A stretch of DNA of 64,000 bases from Bradyrhizobium paxllaeri (GCF_001693515.2 NZ_CP042968.1:4836001-4900000); one strand, 5' to 3'; positions 54,272 to 63,534 are shown, counted from the first letter of the stretch. Translations and numbers: made by a program. The notes: generated from the letters alone by a model not told the origin.

Positions 54272-55597
54272 ATGGCACAGCGGCAACTCAAGCTCGGCGC
54301 GTTCATGCGGCCGGTCTCCATCCACACCGGCGCGTGGCGCTATCCCGGCGCCTGGCCTGACGCGAACTTCAATTTCCCTCACATCAAGCGCCTGATCCAG
54401 AAGCTGGAAGCCGGCAAGTTCGACGCCTTCTTCATGGCCGATCACCTTGCCGTGCTGAACATGCCGATCAATGCGCTCAAGCGCAGCCACACGGTGACCT
54501 CGTTCGAGCCGTTCACACTGCTGTCGGCGCTGGCCGGCGCCACCGAACATATCGGCCTGATCGCGACGGGATCGACGACGTTCGACGAGCCCTATCACGT
54601 TGCCCGGCGTTTTGCGTCGCTCGATCACATCTCGGGCGGACGCGCGGGATGGAATATTGTCACCACCTCCAATCCGGACGCCGCGCTGAATTTCGGGCTC
54701 GACGATCACATGGAGCACGCCGAGCGCTACAAGCGGGCGCGTGAGTTCTATGACGTGGTGACTGGTCTCTGGGATTCCTTCGCCGATGACGCCTTCGTGC
54801 GCGACGTCGAGGCCGGGCTTTATTTCGATCCGGCAAAGATGCACGTGCTCAATCACAGGGGCAAATATCTCTCGGTGCGTGGACCGCTCAACATCGCCCG
54901 CCCCGTGCAGGGTTGGCCGCTGATCGTGCAGGCCGGCGCGTCCGAGGACGGCAGGCAGCTTGCGGCCGAGACGGCGGAAGCCGTGTTCACTGGCGGTGGC
55001 TCCCTCGCCGACGGGCAGAAGCTTTATGCCGACATCAAGGGCCGCATGGAGAAGATCGGCCGCGACCCCGAGCATCTGAAGATCCTGCCCGGCGCCTTCG
55101 TCGTGGTCGGCGACAGCGTCGAGGATGCGAAGGAAAAGCGCGCCAAGCTCGACAGCATGGTGCATTACGACAGCGCCATCGCTTCGCTCTCGGTCCAGCT
55201 CGGTACCGACGCCTCCGGCTTCGATCCCGACGGGCAGTTGCCGGAGATCCCCGAGACCAATGCCAGCAAGAGCGGCCGCCAGCGCCTCGTCGATGCCGCC
55301 GCGCGCGACAAGCTCACCGTGCGCCAACTCGCCCAGCGGGTCGGCGGCTATGGCGGGCTATCGTTCGTCGGCACGCCCCAAACCATCGCCGACCAGATGG
55401 AAGACTGGCTGGTGAGCCGCGGCAGCGACGGCTTCAACATCATGTTCCCGTTCCTCCCGGCGGGGCTCGACGATTTCGTCGATAAGGTGGTGCCGGAACT
55501 GCAGCGGCGCGGGATTTTCCGGAAAGAGTACGAGGGCAAGACCTTGCGAGAGAATTTGGGGCTGCCGAGGCCAAAAAACCGGTTCTTTGAGGGTTAA
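54272..55597 (+). CDS. LLM-class flavin-dependent oxidoreductase (NtaA/SnaA/DszA type)
   Basis: 441 residues, the length of the NtaA group. Motifs: HTGAWRYPGAWPDANFNFPH at the N-terminus, LDHISGGRAGWNIVTTSNPD, the QAGASEDGRQLAAETAEAVF flavin segment, and later FPFLPAGLDDFVDKVVPELQ with RGIFRKEYEGKTLRENLGL at the end. Members oxidise sulfonates, nitrilotriacetate or dibenzothiophene sulfone using reduced FMN. No flavin reductase is adjacent, so the partner is elsewhere. Confidence 0.92.
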   Translation: MAQRQLKLGAFMRPVSIHTGAWRYPGAWPDANFNFPHIKRLIQKLEAGKFDAFFMADHLAVLNMPINALKRSHTVTSFEPFTLLSALAGATEHIGLIATGSTTFDEPYHVARRFASLDHISGGRAGWNIVTTSNPDAALNFGLDDHMEHAERYKRAREFYDVVTGLWDSFADDAFVRDVEAGLYFDPAKMHVLNHRGKYLSVRGPLNIARPVQGWPLIVQAGASEDGRQLAAETAEAVFTGGGSLADGQKLYADIKGRMEKIGRDPEHLKILPGAFVVVGDSVEDAKEKRAKLDSMVHYDSAIASLSVQLGTDASGFDPDGQLPEIPETNASKSGRQRLVDAAARDKLTVRQLAQRVGGYGGLSFVGTPQTIADQMEDWLVSRGSDGFNIMFPFLPAGLDDFVDKVVPELQRRGIFRKEYEGKTLRENLGLPRPKNRFFEG

Positions 55598-55721
55598 TCC
55601 CGCCGAATCCGGCCGGTTTTTGCCCCGAAAACCTTGACTTTGGGCGATCAGAAGCTAGGTTGCGCGCAAATGCAGGCCGGTTTGGCCGGCGCCAGATTTC
55701 CAGACATTTGAGGTCTCAACC

Positions 55722-55889
55722 ATGGCCAAAGCGGTCACCATCAAGGTCAAGCTCGTTTCCACGGCGGACACCGGCTTCTATTACGTCGCCAAGAAGAATT
55801 CGCGCACCATGACCGACAAGCTGGTCAAGAAGAAGTACGACCCGGTCGCGCGCAAGCACGTCGAGTTCAAGGAATCGAAGATCAAGTAA
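55722..55889 (+). CDS. rpmG: 50S ribosomal protein L33
   Basis: 55 residues from the ATG at 55722 with GAGG about 9 bases upstream. The peptide [20 protein letters not shown] continues into [20 protein letters not shown] and ends VEFKESKIK, the zinc-free L33 type. It is followed by a clear terminator, so it is likely a single-gene unit. Confidence 0.97.
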   Translation: MAKAVTIKVKLVSTADTGFYYVAKKNSRTMTDKLVKKKYDPVARKHVEFKESKIK

Positions 55890-55916
55890 CGTCGCAAGCC
55901 ATTGCTGACGGTTTGA

Positions 55917-55941
55917 ACGGGGCCTTGCGGCCCCGTTTTTG
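55917..55941 (+). terminator. Rho-independent terminator of rpmG
   Basis: ACGGGGCC (55917-55924) pairs with GGCCCCGT (55929-55936), loop TTGC, and TTTTT follows. It lies 27 bases after the stop codon. Confidence 0.9.
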
Positions 55942-55959
55942 ATTCCAGGCGGATCGAAA

Positions 55960-57195
55960 TTACGCCGTCTGCATCTGCGGCGGCCGGCCCGGCCGGATCA
56001 GCGCGAACGCGACCTGGACGATGCCGCCGGCGAGGCCCAGCGCGACGCCGATCCGCCAGGCCATGGTGTAGGAGCCGAGCGCGTCGTAAAGCACCCCGCC
56101 GCCATAGGCGCCGAGGAAGCTGCCGACCTGATGGCTCATGAAGGCGAGACCCTGGATCATCGCCTGCCATTTCAGGCCGAACATCTCGGCCACCGCGCCC
56201 GCGACCAGCGGGCCGACGCCCATCCACAGAAAGCCCATGATGGCGCCGAACAAGAGCGTGGTCGCCGGCGTCGGCGGCAGCGTGAAATACCAGGCGAGCG
56301 CGATCGAGCGGAAGATGTAGATGCCGCCGAGCAGCGCCAGCTTGTTCCAGCGCTGGCCGGCCCAGCCGAAGAAGATGCTGCCAAGCACATTGAAGCCGCC
56401 GATCATGCCGAGTGTCTGCGCGCTCAGCATCGGATCCAAGCCGCAGATCGCCAGATACGACGGCAGGTGCGTGGTGAGAAAGACGAGCTGCATGCCGCAG
56501 ACGAAATAGGCGCCGGTCATCACCACGAAGGACGCGTTGGAGAACGCCATCTTCGTCGCCGCGCCGGCAGACGTGTCGCCGATCTCGTCATCGGTCGGCT
56601 TGGGCAGCGGAACCCTGTCCACCCTGCCCGCATACCACGCGGCCGGAATCATCAGGAGCGCCAGCACCACGAACCCCACGAGGCCCATCCGCCAGCCATA
56701 GCCCTCGTTGAGAATCTGCCCGATCGGCGCCGACAACAGCGCGCCGAGCGATCCCGCACCCGAGACCAGGCCGAGCACCGTCGAGCGCACCGACGCCGGC
56801 ACCGCGCGGGCTGCGACCGACATCGCAATCGCCGCTGCAGTGCAGGCCAACGACGCACCGATCAACACGCCGCCACCGATCATGATGCTCAGGATGCCGT
56901 TGGCGCCCGCCATGAGCGCGAGGCCGGCGACATAGAGCAGCGAGCCGATGATCATGATGGGCCGAAACCCGTAGCGCACCGTCAGCGCGCCGGCGAGCGG
57001 CTGCAGGAAACCCCAGGCGAGATTCTGTACCGCAAGCGCCAGCGTGAAATCGGACACCGAAATCCGGATGTCCTGCGTCAGCGGCTGCATGAACAGGCCG
57101 AGCGATTGCCGCAAGCCCATGCTGAGCGTGAGCATGACGGACGCGCCGATCAGAATGGGCAGTGTGGGGCGCAGGATCTGCAGCAGGGCGGCCAT
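55960..57195 (-). CDS. Major facilitator superfamily transporter
   Basis: 411 residues from the ATG at 57195 with GGGGAGA upstream. Twelve hydrophobic segments in two halves with a central polar loop (VDRVPLPKPTDDEIGDTSAG). The A-motif-like GALTVRYGFRPIMIIG follows TM2. The tail RPGRPPQMQTA is polar. Substrate unknown; divergent from a TetR regulator with a palindrome between, which suggests an efflux role. Confidence 0.92.
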   Translation of the reverse strand: MAALLQILRPTLPILIGASVMLTLSMGLRQSLGLFMQPLTQDIRISVSDFTLALAVQNLAWGFLQPLAGALTVRYGFRPIMIIGSLLYVAGLALMAGANGILSIMIGGGVLIGASLACTAAAIAMSVAARAVPASVRSTVLGLVSGAGSLGALLSAPIGQILNEGYGWRMGLVGFVVLALLMIPAAWYAGRVDRVPLPKPTDDEIGDTSAGAATKMAFSNASFVVMTGAYFVCGMQLVFLTTHLPSYLAICGLDPMLSAQTLGMIGGFNVLGSIFFGWAGQRWNKLALLGGIYIFRSIALAWYFTLPPTPATTLLFGAIMGFLWMGVGPLVAGAVAEMFGLKWQAMIQGLAFMSHQVGSFLGAYGGGVLYDALGSYTMAWRIGVALGLAGGIVQVAFALIRPGRPPQMQTA

Positions 57196-57260
57196 TGTTT
57201 TTATTCTCCCCAAGGGCCGCGATTCGAACGCCGCGTCCTGCAATCGATATCTGAAATAGG

Positions 57261-57276
57261 TACACAGACCTGTGTA
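57261..57276. promoter_or_regulatory. Palindromic TetR operator
   Basis: TACACAG-AC-CTGTGTA is a perfect 7-bp inverted repeat with a 2-base spacer, between the MFS start (57195) and the TetR start (57330). It fits a TetR operator controlling both genes. Confidence 0.8.
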
Positions 57277-57329
57277 ACTAGGCTATAAGGGGGCTCTGCT
57301 GTCAAGCAAACGGCGACCCACGCATTCGC

Positions 57330-57947
57330 ATGGCACCCCTGCCCGACAAACCGGCCATGAAGGACCGGATTCTGGAAACCGCGGATAGGCTGTTCTATCT
57401 GCAGGGACTTCGCGCTGTTGGCGTCGACACCATCGCGGCTGAAATCGGCATCAGCAAGCGCACGCTCTACAATCATTTCCCGTCCAAGGATGCGCTGATC
57501 TCGGCCTATCTGGCGCGGCGCTTCGTGGCGCCGCGCGCTTCCGACAAATCGCCGGTCCAACAGATTCTCGGCACCTTCGATTCGCTGGAGCGGCGCTTTT
57601 CGCACAAGGATTTTCGCGGCTGTCCGTTCGTCAACGCGGTCGCCGAACTCGGTGAAGACCGGTCGGTCCGGAAGATTGCGGTCGCGTTCAAGGAAGGCCG
57701 CCGCCTCTGGTTTCGCGACCTGCTGGTGCAGCTCGGCGTCGCCGATGCAGAAGCCTTGGCGACGCAGCTCACGCTGCTGGTCGACGGCTCGATCGCGCAA
57801 GACCTCGTCCGCAACGATCCCGCGATGGCGCGCGCGGCAAAGCAGGCGGCCACGGTGCTGCTCAGGAATGCGGGGGTGAAGATGGGCAAAACCAGTACAG
57901 CTTTGAAGCGGGCGTCGAAGAAGCCTCGGATCTCCTCGCCAGCTTGA
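57330..57947 (+). CDS. TetR-family transcriptional regulator
   Basis: 205 residues. The N-terminal HTH reads RILETADRLFYLQGLRAVGV, then DTIAAEIGISKRTLYNHFPS with the KDALISAYL tail, the TetR signature. The C-terminal ligand-binding part has one Cys in FRGCPFVNAV. Divergent from the MFS gene, with its likely operator between. Confidence 0.93.
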   Translation: MAPLPDKPAMKDRILETADRLFYLQGLRAVGVDTIAAEIGISKRTLYNHFPSKDALISAYLARRFVAPRASDKSPVQQILGTFDSLERRFSHKDFRGCPFVNAVAELGEDRSVRKIAVAFKEGRRLWFRDLLVQLGVADAEALATQLTLLVDGSIAQDLVRNDPAMARAAKQAATVLLRNAGVKMGKTSTALKRASKKPRISSPA

Positions 57948-57966
57948 GGCGACCAACCCTCCACAT

Positions 57967-58085
57967 CGTCGTCCCTGCGAACGCAGGGACCCATACGCCG
58001 TGGCTTTGCAATAGGCCAATGTGGTAGTTACCTTCTGCAACAAGCTGCATCGGTGGTTATGGGTCCCTGCGTTCGCAGGGACGAC
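57967..58085. repeat. Palindromic intergenic repeat, family R3 (copy 1)
   Basis: Begins tcgtccctgcgaacgcaggg and ends ccctgcgttcgcagggacga, so each half also contains a smaller palindrome (ctgcgaacgcag). The middle carries cccatacgccg. Copies follow at 59346-59464 and 59861-59941. Confidence 0.82.
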
Positions 58086-58114
58086 GCCAGAAAGCGGCGA
58101 TAGAGGGAACGAAG

Positions 58115-59329
58115 ATGGAAGACCTGAAAGTGACCGCCAGCGGTTACGACTTCAAACCGGCACGCGCGGCGATGCAGCGCTATATCGACAACAACCTGCT
58201 GTCAGGCATTTCCTGGGCGGTCATGACCGGGCGCGACCTCATCGACGTGAATTGCGTCGGCTGGGCCGACAAGGAAGCGCAGACGCCGCTGCGCACCGAT
58301 CATATCTTTCGCGTCTTCTCCAACACCAAGCTGATCACCTCCTGCGCCGTGCTATTGTTGTCTGAGGAAGGCAAGCTTGGGCTCGACGACCCAATCGAAA
58401 AATTTATTCCGCAGCTCGGAAATCGAAAAGTGCTGCGGCCCGGCGCCACCTCGCTTGATGACACCGAGCCCGCGAAGAGCTCGATCACCATCCGTCAGTT
58501 GCTCAGCCACAGCTCCGGCCTCAGCTACGGCTTTTTCGATCCTGGCACCGCCATCTACAAGGCGCTCAACGAGCGCGGTGTCCACAATCCCATGACGACG
58601 CTGGCCGACATGGTGGACGTGCTGGCCGGCCTGCCGCTGATCTATCAGCCCGGCACCTCGTGGGAATATTCGCTGGCCACCGACGTGCTGGGGCGGCTGG
58701 TCGAAGTCATCAGCGGGCAAAGCTTCGACAAGTTCATCAAGCTGCGAATTCTCGATCCGCTCGGCATGGTCGATACCGGCTTCGTGGTGCCGGAAAAGGA
58801 TCAGGGACGGCTCGTTGCCTATTATGCCGGTGCGGACCTGATGGAGCCGATGAAGCCGGGATTGACCCGAACCGACAACTCGCCCTTCCCCGGCGCCTAT
58901 CTGCGCCCGATCGCGCGGCTCAGCGGCGGTGGCGGTCTGGTGTCGACGCTGCATGACATGGTGGCGCTGATCCGAAGCCTGCTGCCCGGCGGGCCGACGC
59001 TGCTCAAGCCGGAAACGATTGCGCAGATGATGACCAACCAGCTGCCCGAGGGCCAGTGGATTCGCTTTGCCACGATGGGAGAGCAGCCCGGCAAAGCCTT
59101 CACTTTGGCCGGCGGCCTGATCGTGAAGCCGACGCCGTTCGATCACCCCGACGCCGCGGGCGAGCTCTATTGGGGCGGCGTCGCCGGCACCCAATGGTGG
59201 ATCTCGCCGAAGCACAACCTCGCCGGTGTCATGATGGCGCAGCGCCAGATGGCGTTCGTGCATCCGTTCTCGTTCGAGTTCAAGCGGCTGGCGTATGAGG
59301 CGGTGAAGAAGGCCACGGTTGTGGTGTGA
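58115..59329 (+). CDS. Serine hydrolase of the beta-lactamase/class C fold
   Basis: 404 residues. The SxxK motif is SNTK at residues 69-72 in IFRVFSNTKLITS; the usual YxN is YSL in SWEYSLATDV, so the third residue is altered as in EstB-type esterases; WGGVAGTQWW resembles the KTG-region strand. No signal peptide. Likely an esterase or D-amino-acid peptidase, not a beta-lactamase. The gene is bracketed by two copies of repeat R3. Confidence 0.9.
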   Translation: MEDLKVTASGYDFKPARAAMQRYIDNNLLSGISWAVMTGRDLIDVNCVGWADKEAQTPLRTDHIFRVFSNTKLITSCAVLLLSEEGKLGLDDPIEKFIPQLGNRKVLRPGATSLDDTEPAKSSITIRQLLSHSSGLSYGFFDPGTAIYKALNERGVHNPMTTLADMVDVLAGLPLIYQPGTSWEYSLATDVLGRLVEVISGQSFDKFIKLRILDPLGMVDTGFVVPEKDQGRLVAYYAGADLMEPMKPGLTRTDNSPFPGAYLRPIARLSGGGGLVSTLHDMVALIRSLLPGGPTLLKPETIAQMMTNQLPEGQWIRFATMGEQPGKAFTLAGGLIVKPTPFDHPDAAGELYWGGVAGTQWWISPKHNLAGVMMAQRQMAFVHPFSFEFKRLAYEAVKKATVVV

Positions 59330-59345
59330 GGCAGCAACCGAACCA

Positions 59346-59464
59346 TCGTCGTCCCTGCGAAAGCAGGGACCCATAGCCACCGGCGGATGTTTTGCGAAGA
59401 GCGTCTGCCGCTTTGCTCTAACGAGAGATCACGCGGTATGGGTCCCTGCGTTCGCAGGGACGAC
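59346..59464. repeat. Palindromic intergenic repeat, family R3 (copy 2)
   Basis: Begins tcgtcgtccctgcgaaagca and ends gtccctgcgttcgcagggacgac. It shares the outer palindromic ends with copy 1, while the middle differs. Confidence 0.82.
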
Positions 59465-59485
59465 ATCGAACTCTGTGTTTCGTGC

Positions 59486-59767
59486 ATGTATTACGTCTAC
59501 ATCCTCGCGAGCCGACGGCACGGGACCCTGTATATCGGGGTGACCAATTCCCTTTCGAAACGGATGGAGCAACATCGCAATGGCGAGGGTTCCTCGTTCG
59601 TCAAAACCTACGGCGTTTACCGGCTTGTCTATGTCGAAGCGTTCGAGCGGCCGGACGAAGCGATTGCCCGTGAAAAGCAGCTCAAGCGCTGGAAGCGGGA
59701 TTGGAAGATTGAACTGATCGAGCGTGAGAATCTGGAGTGGCGCGATCTCAGCGATCTGATAGTTTGA
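59486..59767 (+). CDS. GIY-YIG domain protein (URI-like)
   Basis: 93 residues from the ATG at 59486. The first strand YYVYILASRRHG and LYIGVTNSLSKRM give the GIY-YIG pair, followed by the helix arginine and EQHRNGEG, then FERPDEAIAREKQLKRWKRD with the catalytic glutamate. Such short proteins are probably nucleases of mobile or repair origin. It is the intact relative of the pseudogene at 11456, though of a different subgroup. It lies between R3 copies 2 and 3. Confidence 0.92.
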   Translation: MYYVYILASRRHGTLYIGVTNSLSKRMEQHRNGEGSSFVKTYGVYRLVYVEAFERPDEAIAREKQLKRWKRDWKIELIERENLEWRDLSDLIV

Positions 59768-59860
59768 TGCGCTTCAGCGTCTGACGCTCTACGTTAAATC
59801 AACCGGCGCTGTGGGCTGCTGAAGCGAAGCGTCTCCCTGCGTGCCCTTCACACAGACCGC

Positions 59861-59941
59861 GGCGTATGGGCCCCTGCGTCCGCAGGGGCGACGGGTTGAT
59901 AGGTTTTCGGCTTTCCCCGCTGATGCGTTCGCAGGGACGAC
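59861..59941. repeat. Palindromic intergenic repeat, family R3 (copy 3, degenerate)
   Basis: Contains gtatgggcccctgcgtccgc near its start and gcgttcgcagggacgac at its end. Less regular than the other two copies. Confidence 0.65.
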
Positions 59942-59950
59942 AGCAGCAGC

Positions 59951-61324
59951 TCACGCCGCCGTCGAAACCACCCTGTTCCGCCCGTCGTTCTTTGCCCGAT
60001 AGAGCGCCACGTCGGCGCGCTTGAGCACGTCGGCGACCGGCTCGTCCTTGTGGTCGAGCGTGGCAAGCCCAATCGAGATCGTGACGTCGATCCGCTTGGT
60101 GCCCTTGTTGACCGCAAAGGTTTCGCCGGCGATCGAGCGGCGCAGGCGCTCGGCGACCATGCCGGCGACATTGATGTCGGTTTCCGGCATCACGATCACG
60201 AACTCCTCGCCGCCGTAGCGGCAGGCGAGATCGATGCCGCGGATCGACTTGCGGATACGCACCGCGAATTCGCGCAGCACGTCATCGCCGGCATCATGGC
60301 CATATGTGTCGTTGATCGATTTGAAGAAGTCGATGTCGAGAATCATCAGCGCCAGCGGCTTGCCGCGGCTCGAAGCCTGCTCGACCAGCGTAGAGAGATG
60401 GCTTTCCATGTAGCGGCGGTTGTTCAAGCCGGTCAGCGCGTCGGTGATCGCCATTTCGATCGAGTTCTGCACGTTGTCGCGCAGGTGGTCCGTATAGCGC
60501 CGCTTGCGGATCTGGGTGCGCGCCCGCGCCAGCAGTTCGTTCTTGTCGACGGGACGGAGCAGATAGTCGTTGACGCCGATTTCGAGCCCGCGCAACAGCC
60601 GCGCATTGTTATCGGCGTCGGAGATGGCGAGGATCGGCAACTGGCGGGTGCGCTCCAGCGAGCGCGCCTGGCTGCACAGCCGCAGGCCGTCGTAATTTTC
60701 CAGGCTGAGCGAAACGATCAGCAAATCATAATTGCCCTCGGCAGCGTGAAACAGCGCTTCCGCCGGATTGATCTCGACGTCGACGGTGTGCTCGGCAGAG
60801 AGGATCGGCGCCAACCGCTCGTAGGATGACGGCCGGTCGTCGACCAGGAGGATCCGCCCGCCAACGCCCTTGTCGGCGATGGCGCTGCGCTCGGGCGCCT
60901 CCATGCCGATCTCAAGCGAGGTGATGGCGCGCATGCGCAGTTCATCGGTCATCATCTTCAGCCGCGTCAGCGAGCGGACGCGCGCGATCAGAACGACGTC
61001 GGACACCGGCTTGGTGAGAAAATCGTCGGCGCCGGCTTCCAGCCCGCGCACGCGATCGGACGGGCTGTCCAGCGCGGTGACGATCACGACCGGGATGAAA
61101 TGGGTGGCGGGATTGGACTTCAGCCGGCGGCAGACCTCGAACCCGTCCATGTCGGGCATCATGACGTCGAGCAGGATGATGTCGCATTCCGAGCGCGAGC
61201 AGATGTCGAGTGCCTCGGCGCCGTTCGAGGCCGTCAGCACGTCGAAATATTCGGCCGACAGGCGGGCTTCCAGGAGCTTGACGTTTGCCGGAACGTCATC
61301 GACGACAAGAATACGCGCAGACAT
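59951..61324 (-). CDS. pleD: PleD-type response regulator and diguanylate cyclase
   Basis: 457 residues: receiver 1 (residues 1-120, phospho-acceptor Asp53 in LLDVMMPDMDG), a second receiver-like domain (about 150-270, lacking some acidic residues), and a GGDEF domain (about 290-455). The active site is RYGGEEFVIV; five residues before it is RGID, the RxxD inhibitory site, so product inhibition by c-di-GMP is expected. It makes cyclic di-GMP, which controls cell pole and motility transitions. The divK gene precedes it by 13 bases on the same strand. Confidence 0.96.
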   Translation of the reverse strand: MSARILVVDDVPANVKLLEARLSAEYFDVLTASNGAEALDICSRSECDIILLDVMMPDMDGFEVCRRLKSNPATHFIPVVIVTALDSPSDRVRGLEAGADDFLTKPVSDVVLIARVRSLTRLKMMTDELRMRAITSLEIGMEAPERSAIADKGVGGRILLVDDRPSSYERLAPILSAEHTVDVEINPAEALFHAAEGNYDLLIVSLSLENYDGLRLCSQARSLERTRQLPILAISDADNNARLLRGLEIGVNDYLLRPVDKNELLARARTQIRKRRYTDHLRDNVQNSIEMAITDALTGLNNRRYMESHLSTLVEQASSRGKPLALMILDIDFFKSINDTYGHDAGDDVLREFAVRIRKSIRGIDLACRYGGEEFVIVMPETDINVAGMVAERLRRSIAGETFAVNKGTKRIDVTISIGLATLDHKDEPVADVLKRADVALYRAKNDGRNRVVSTAA

Positions 61325-61337
61325 CGAAAGCTCACTC

Positions 61338-61703
61338 CTACCCGATAAAACGCCGCACGGTTTCGATAAACTTGCCGACGGAAATAGGTTTGGACAGATA
61401 CGCCTCGCAGCCGCCCTCGCGGATGCGCTCTTCGTCGCCCTTCATCGCGAATGCAGTGACGGCAACCACCGGAATCGCGCGCAGTTCGGGATCGTCCTTG
61501 ATCCAGCGCGTCACTTCGAGGCCGGATACTTGCGGAAGCTGGATATCCATGAGGATCAGGTCGGGACGCAGCTTGCGAACAAGATCAAGCGCCTCGAAAC
61601 CGTTGCTGGTACCGGAAGTCTGATAGCCATGCGCTTCCAACAGATCGCGAAAGAGCTTCATGTTGAGCTCGTTGTCCTCCACGATCAGGACGGTTTTCGC
61701 CAT
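61338..61703 (-). CDS. divK: Single-domain response regulator DivK
   Basis: 121 residues: one receiver domain, with acidic pair in [10 protein letters not shown], phospho-acceptor Asp53 in [12 protein letters not shown], then [17 protein letters not shown] and the conserved Lys in AYLSKPISV. DivK controls the alphaproteobacterial cell-cycle kinases PleC and DivJ. It is the first gene of the divK-pleD operon, and divergent from DUF3572. Confidence 0.96.
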   Translation of the reverse strand: MAKTVLIVEDNELNMKLFRDLLEAHGYQTSGTSNGFEALDLVRKLRPDLILMDIQLPQVSGLEVTRWIKDDPELRAIPVVAVTAFAMKGDEERIREGGCEAYLSKPISVGKFIETVRRFIG

Positions 61704-61930
61704 CCCGTCCCTCCCTCATCCCAGAACACACGTCCGGCTTTTCGACACGCTCCGCACCGCAGCCGCCCCTTGTCGAAAAGTGAATTCAAACTAGCGCCAG
61801 ATTTCGCTCTAAGCCGTTAAATCGATGCACCAAGTTTTACGAAGCGGTTTGCAAATGTTGAACGCACTCCGCAGACTCGGGCATGATGGTTCCAAAGTAG
61901 AGCCTATAAGTTAACGGAAAGGCAAATCAC

Positions 61931-62233
61931 CTGTCGAAAAAGCCTGTTCACAACCCCCGCGAAGTGGCTGAAATCGTTGCAGTTCAGGCGCTGAGCTTCG
62001 TTGCCGGCGATCCTGAGCGGCTCGGTCTTTTCCTGGCCGAAACCGGCATCGGTCCGGAGACGCTGCGCACCGCCGCGGCCGACCCGCAATTTCTGGCCTC
62101 CGTGCTGGATTTCGTGCTGCGGGACGACGCCACCGTGCAAGCATTTGCGAGCGCCTCGCAACTGCACCCGACCAATATCGCCGCCGCCCGTCAGGTGCTG
62201 GGTGACCCGCACTGGGAGCGCGATGTGCCGTGA
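61931..62233 (+). CDS. DUF3572 family protein
   Basis: 100 residues if translation starts at the CTG at 61931, or 89 from the GTG at 61964. The first 11 residues (SKKPVHNPREVAE) resemble the usual start of the family, and a GGAAAGG box at 61917-61923 is well placed for the CTG. Body: IVAVQALSFVAGDPERLGLF, then FLAETGIGPETLRTAAADP and ending HWERDVP. Function unknown. The stop overlaps the dinB GTG by four bases. Confidence 0.82.
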   Translation: MSKKPVHNPREVAEIVAVQALSFVAGDPERLGLFLAETGIGPETLRTAAADPQFLASVLDFVLRDDATVQAFASASQLHPTNIAAARQVLGDPHWERDVP

Positions 62234-63534
62234 GCGCGTCAGCGGCCTCGTTTGACGGTCCGCGCGCTTTCTGCCGGGATTGCCTCGGCGACCTCGATAT
62301 CAAATTGAGGCGATGCGGCATCTGCGGTTCCCCGCGCCTCGTTCGACACCCCGCCCTGCCCTCGCTCACGCTCGCGCATATCGATTGCGACGCATTCTAC
62401 GCTACCGTGGAGAAGCGCGACAATCCCGAACTTGCCGACAGGCCCGTGATCATCGGCGGCGGCAAGCGCGGCGTGGTGTCGGCTGCCTGCTACGTCTCGC
62501 GGACCTATGGCGTGCGCTCGGCGATGCCGATGTTCAAGGCGCTGGAGCTCTGCCCGCAGGCGGCCGTGATCCCGCCCGACATGGCGAAATATGTCCGCGT
62601 CGGCCGCGAGGTGCGCCACGCCATGCAGACGCTGACGCCGCTGGTGGAACCGCTATCGATCGACGAGGCGTTCCTGGACCTCGCCGGCACCCAGCGCGTC
62701 CACGGCATGATCCCCGCAAAGGTGCTGGCCCGCTTTGCCCGCGACGTCGAGCGCGACATCGGCATCACGGTGTCGGTCGGCCTGTCCTGCAACAAGTTTC
62801 TGGCCAAGATTGCCTCCGATCTCGACAAGCCGCGCGGCTTTGCCGCCCTCGACCAGATCGAGGCCCGCGAGATGCTGGCGGACAAGCCGGTCGGCTTCAT
62901 CTACGGTGTCGGCCCTGCCACCCAGGAAAAGCTGCTGCAGCGGGGTTTTCGCACCATTGCGGACCTGCAGCGCGCCGACGAGGTCGAGTTGATGAAGCAG
63001 TTCGGCGGCGAAGGCCGCCGGCTGTGGCGGCTGGCGCGCGGCATCGACGACCGCAGCGTGGTGCCGGACCGCGGCGCCAAGACCATATCGAGCGAAACCA
63101 CGTTCGAAAACGACATCAGGGATTTCGCCACGCTGGAACGGCTGTTGTGGCGGCTGTCGGAGAAAGTGTCGTCACGGCTGAAGAACAGCAATCTGGCCGG
63201 CTGCACCATCACGCTGAAGCTGAAGACCGCTGATTTCCGCCAGCGCACCCGCTCGCAATCGATCCAGGCGCCGACCCAGCTCGCCGCGAAGATTTTTGCC
63301 GTGTCGCGCGAGATGCTGGCGAGGGAGATCGACGGCACCGCCTTCCGCCTGATGGGCACCGGCGTCAGCGCGCTGCGCGAGGGATCGCAAGGCGACGACA
63401 GCGACATGCTCGACCGCCGCTCCGCCCATGCCGAGCGCGCGATGGATGATTTGCGCAAGAAGTTCGGCAATGCCGCGGTGATCCGGGGCATTGCGTACAA
63501 GGGGCCGGCGAAGGAAGAGGACGAGGAGGAGTAA
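62230..63534 (+). CDS. dinB: DNA polymerase IV (Y family) with N-terminal zinc-finger extension
   Basis: 434 residues from the GTG at 62230. The first 45 residues carry CRDCLGDLDIKLRRCGICG, a CxxC...CxxC zinc-binding motif placed before the palm. The palm shows HIDCDAFYATVEKR and SIDEAFLDLAG with the catalytic aspartates and glutamate; the helix-hairpin-helix GVGPATQEKLLQRGF and a C-terminal little finger follow. It carries out translesion synthesis. Coupled to DUF3572 by a GTGA overlap. The C-terminal EEEDEEE-type tail lacks a recognisable clamp-binding motif. Confidence 0.95.
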   Translation: MSASAASFDGPRAFCRDCLGDLDIKLRRCGICGSPRLVRHPALPSLTLAHIDCDAFYATVEKRDNPELADRPVIIGGGKRGVVSAACYVSRTYGVRSAMPMFKALELCPQAAVIPPDMAKYVRVGREVRHAMQTLTPLVEPLSIDEAFLDLAGTQRVHGMIPAKVLARFARDVERDIGITVSVGLSCNKFLAKIASDLDKPRGFAALDQIEAREMLADKPVGFIYGVGPATQEKLLQRGFRTIADLQRADEVELMKQFGGEGRRLWRLARGIDDRSVVPDRGAKTISSETTFENDIRDFATLERLLWRLSEKVSSRLKNSNLAGCTITLKLKTADFRQRTRSQSIQAPTQLAAKIFAVSREMLAREIDGTAFRLMGTGVSALREGSQGDDSDMLDRRSAHAERAMDDLRKKFGNAAVIRGIAYKGPAKEEDEEE

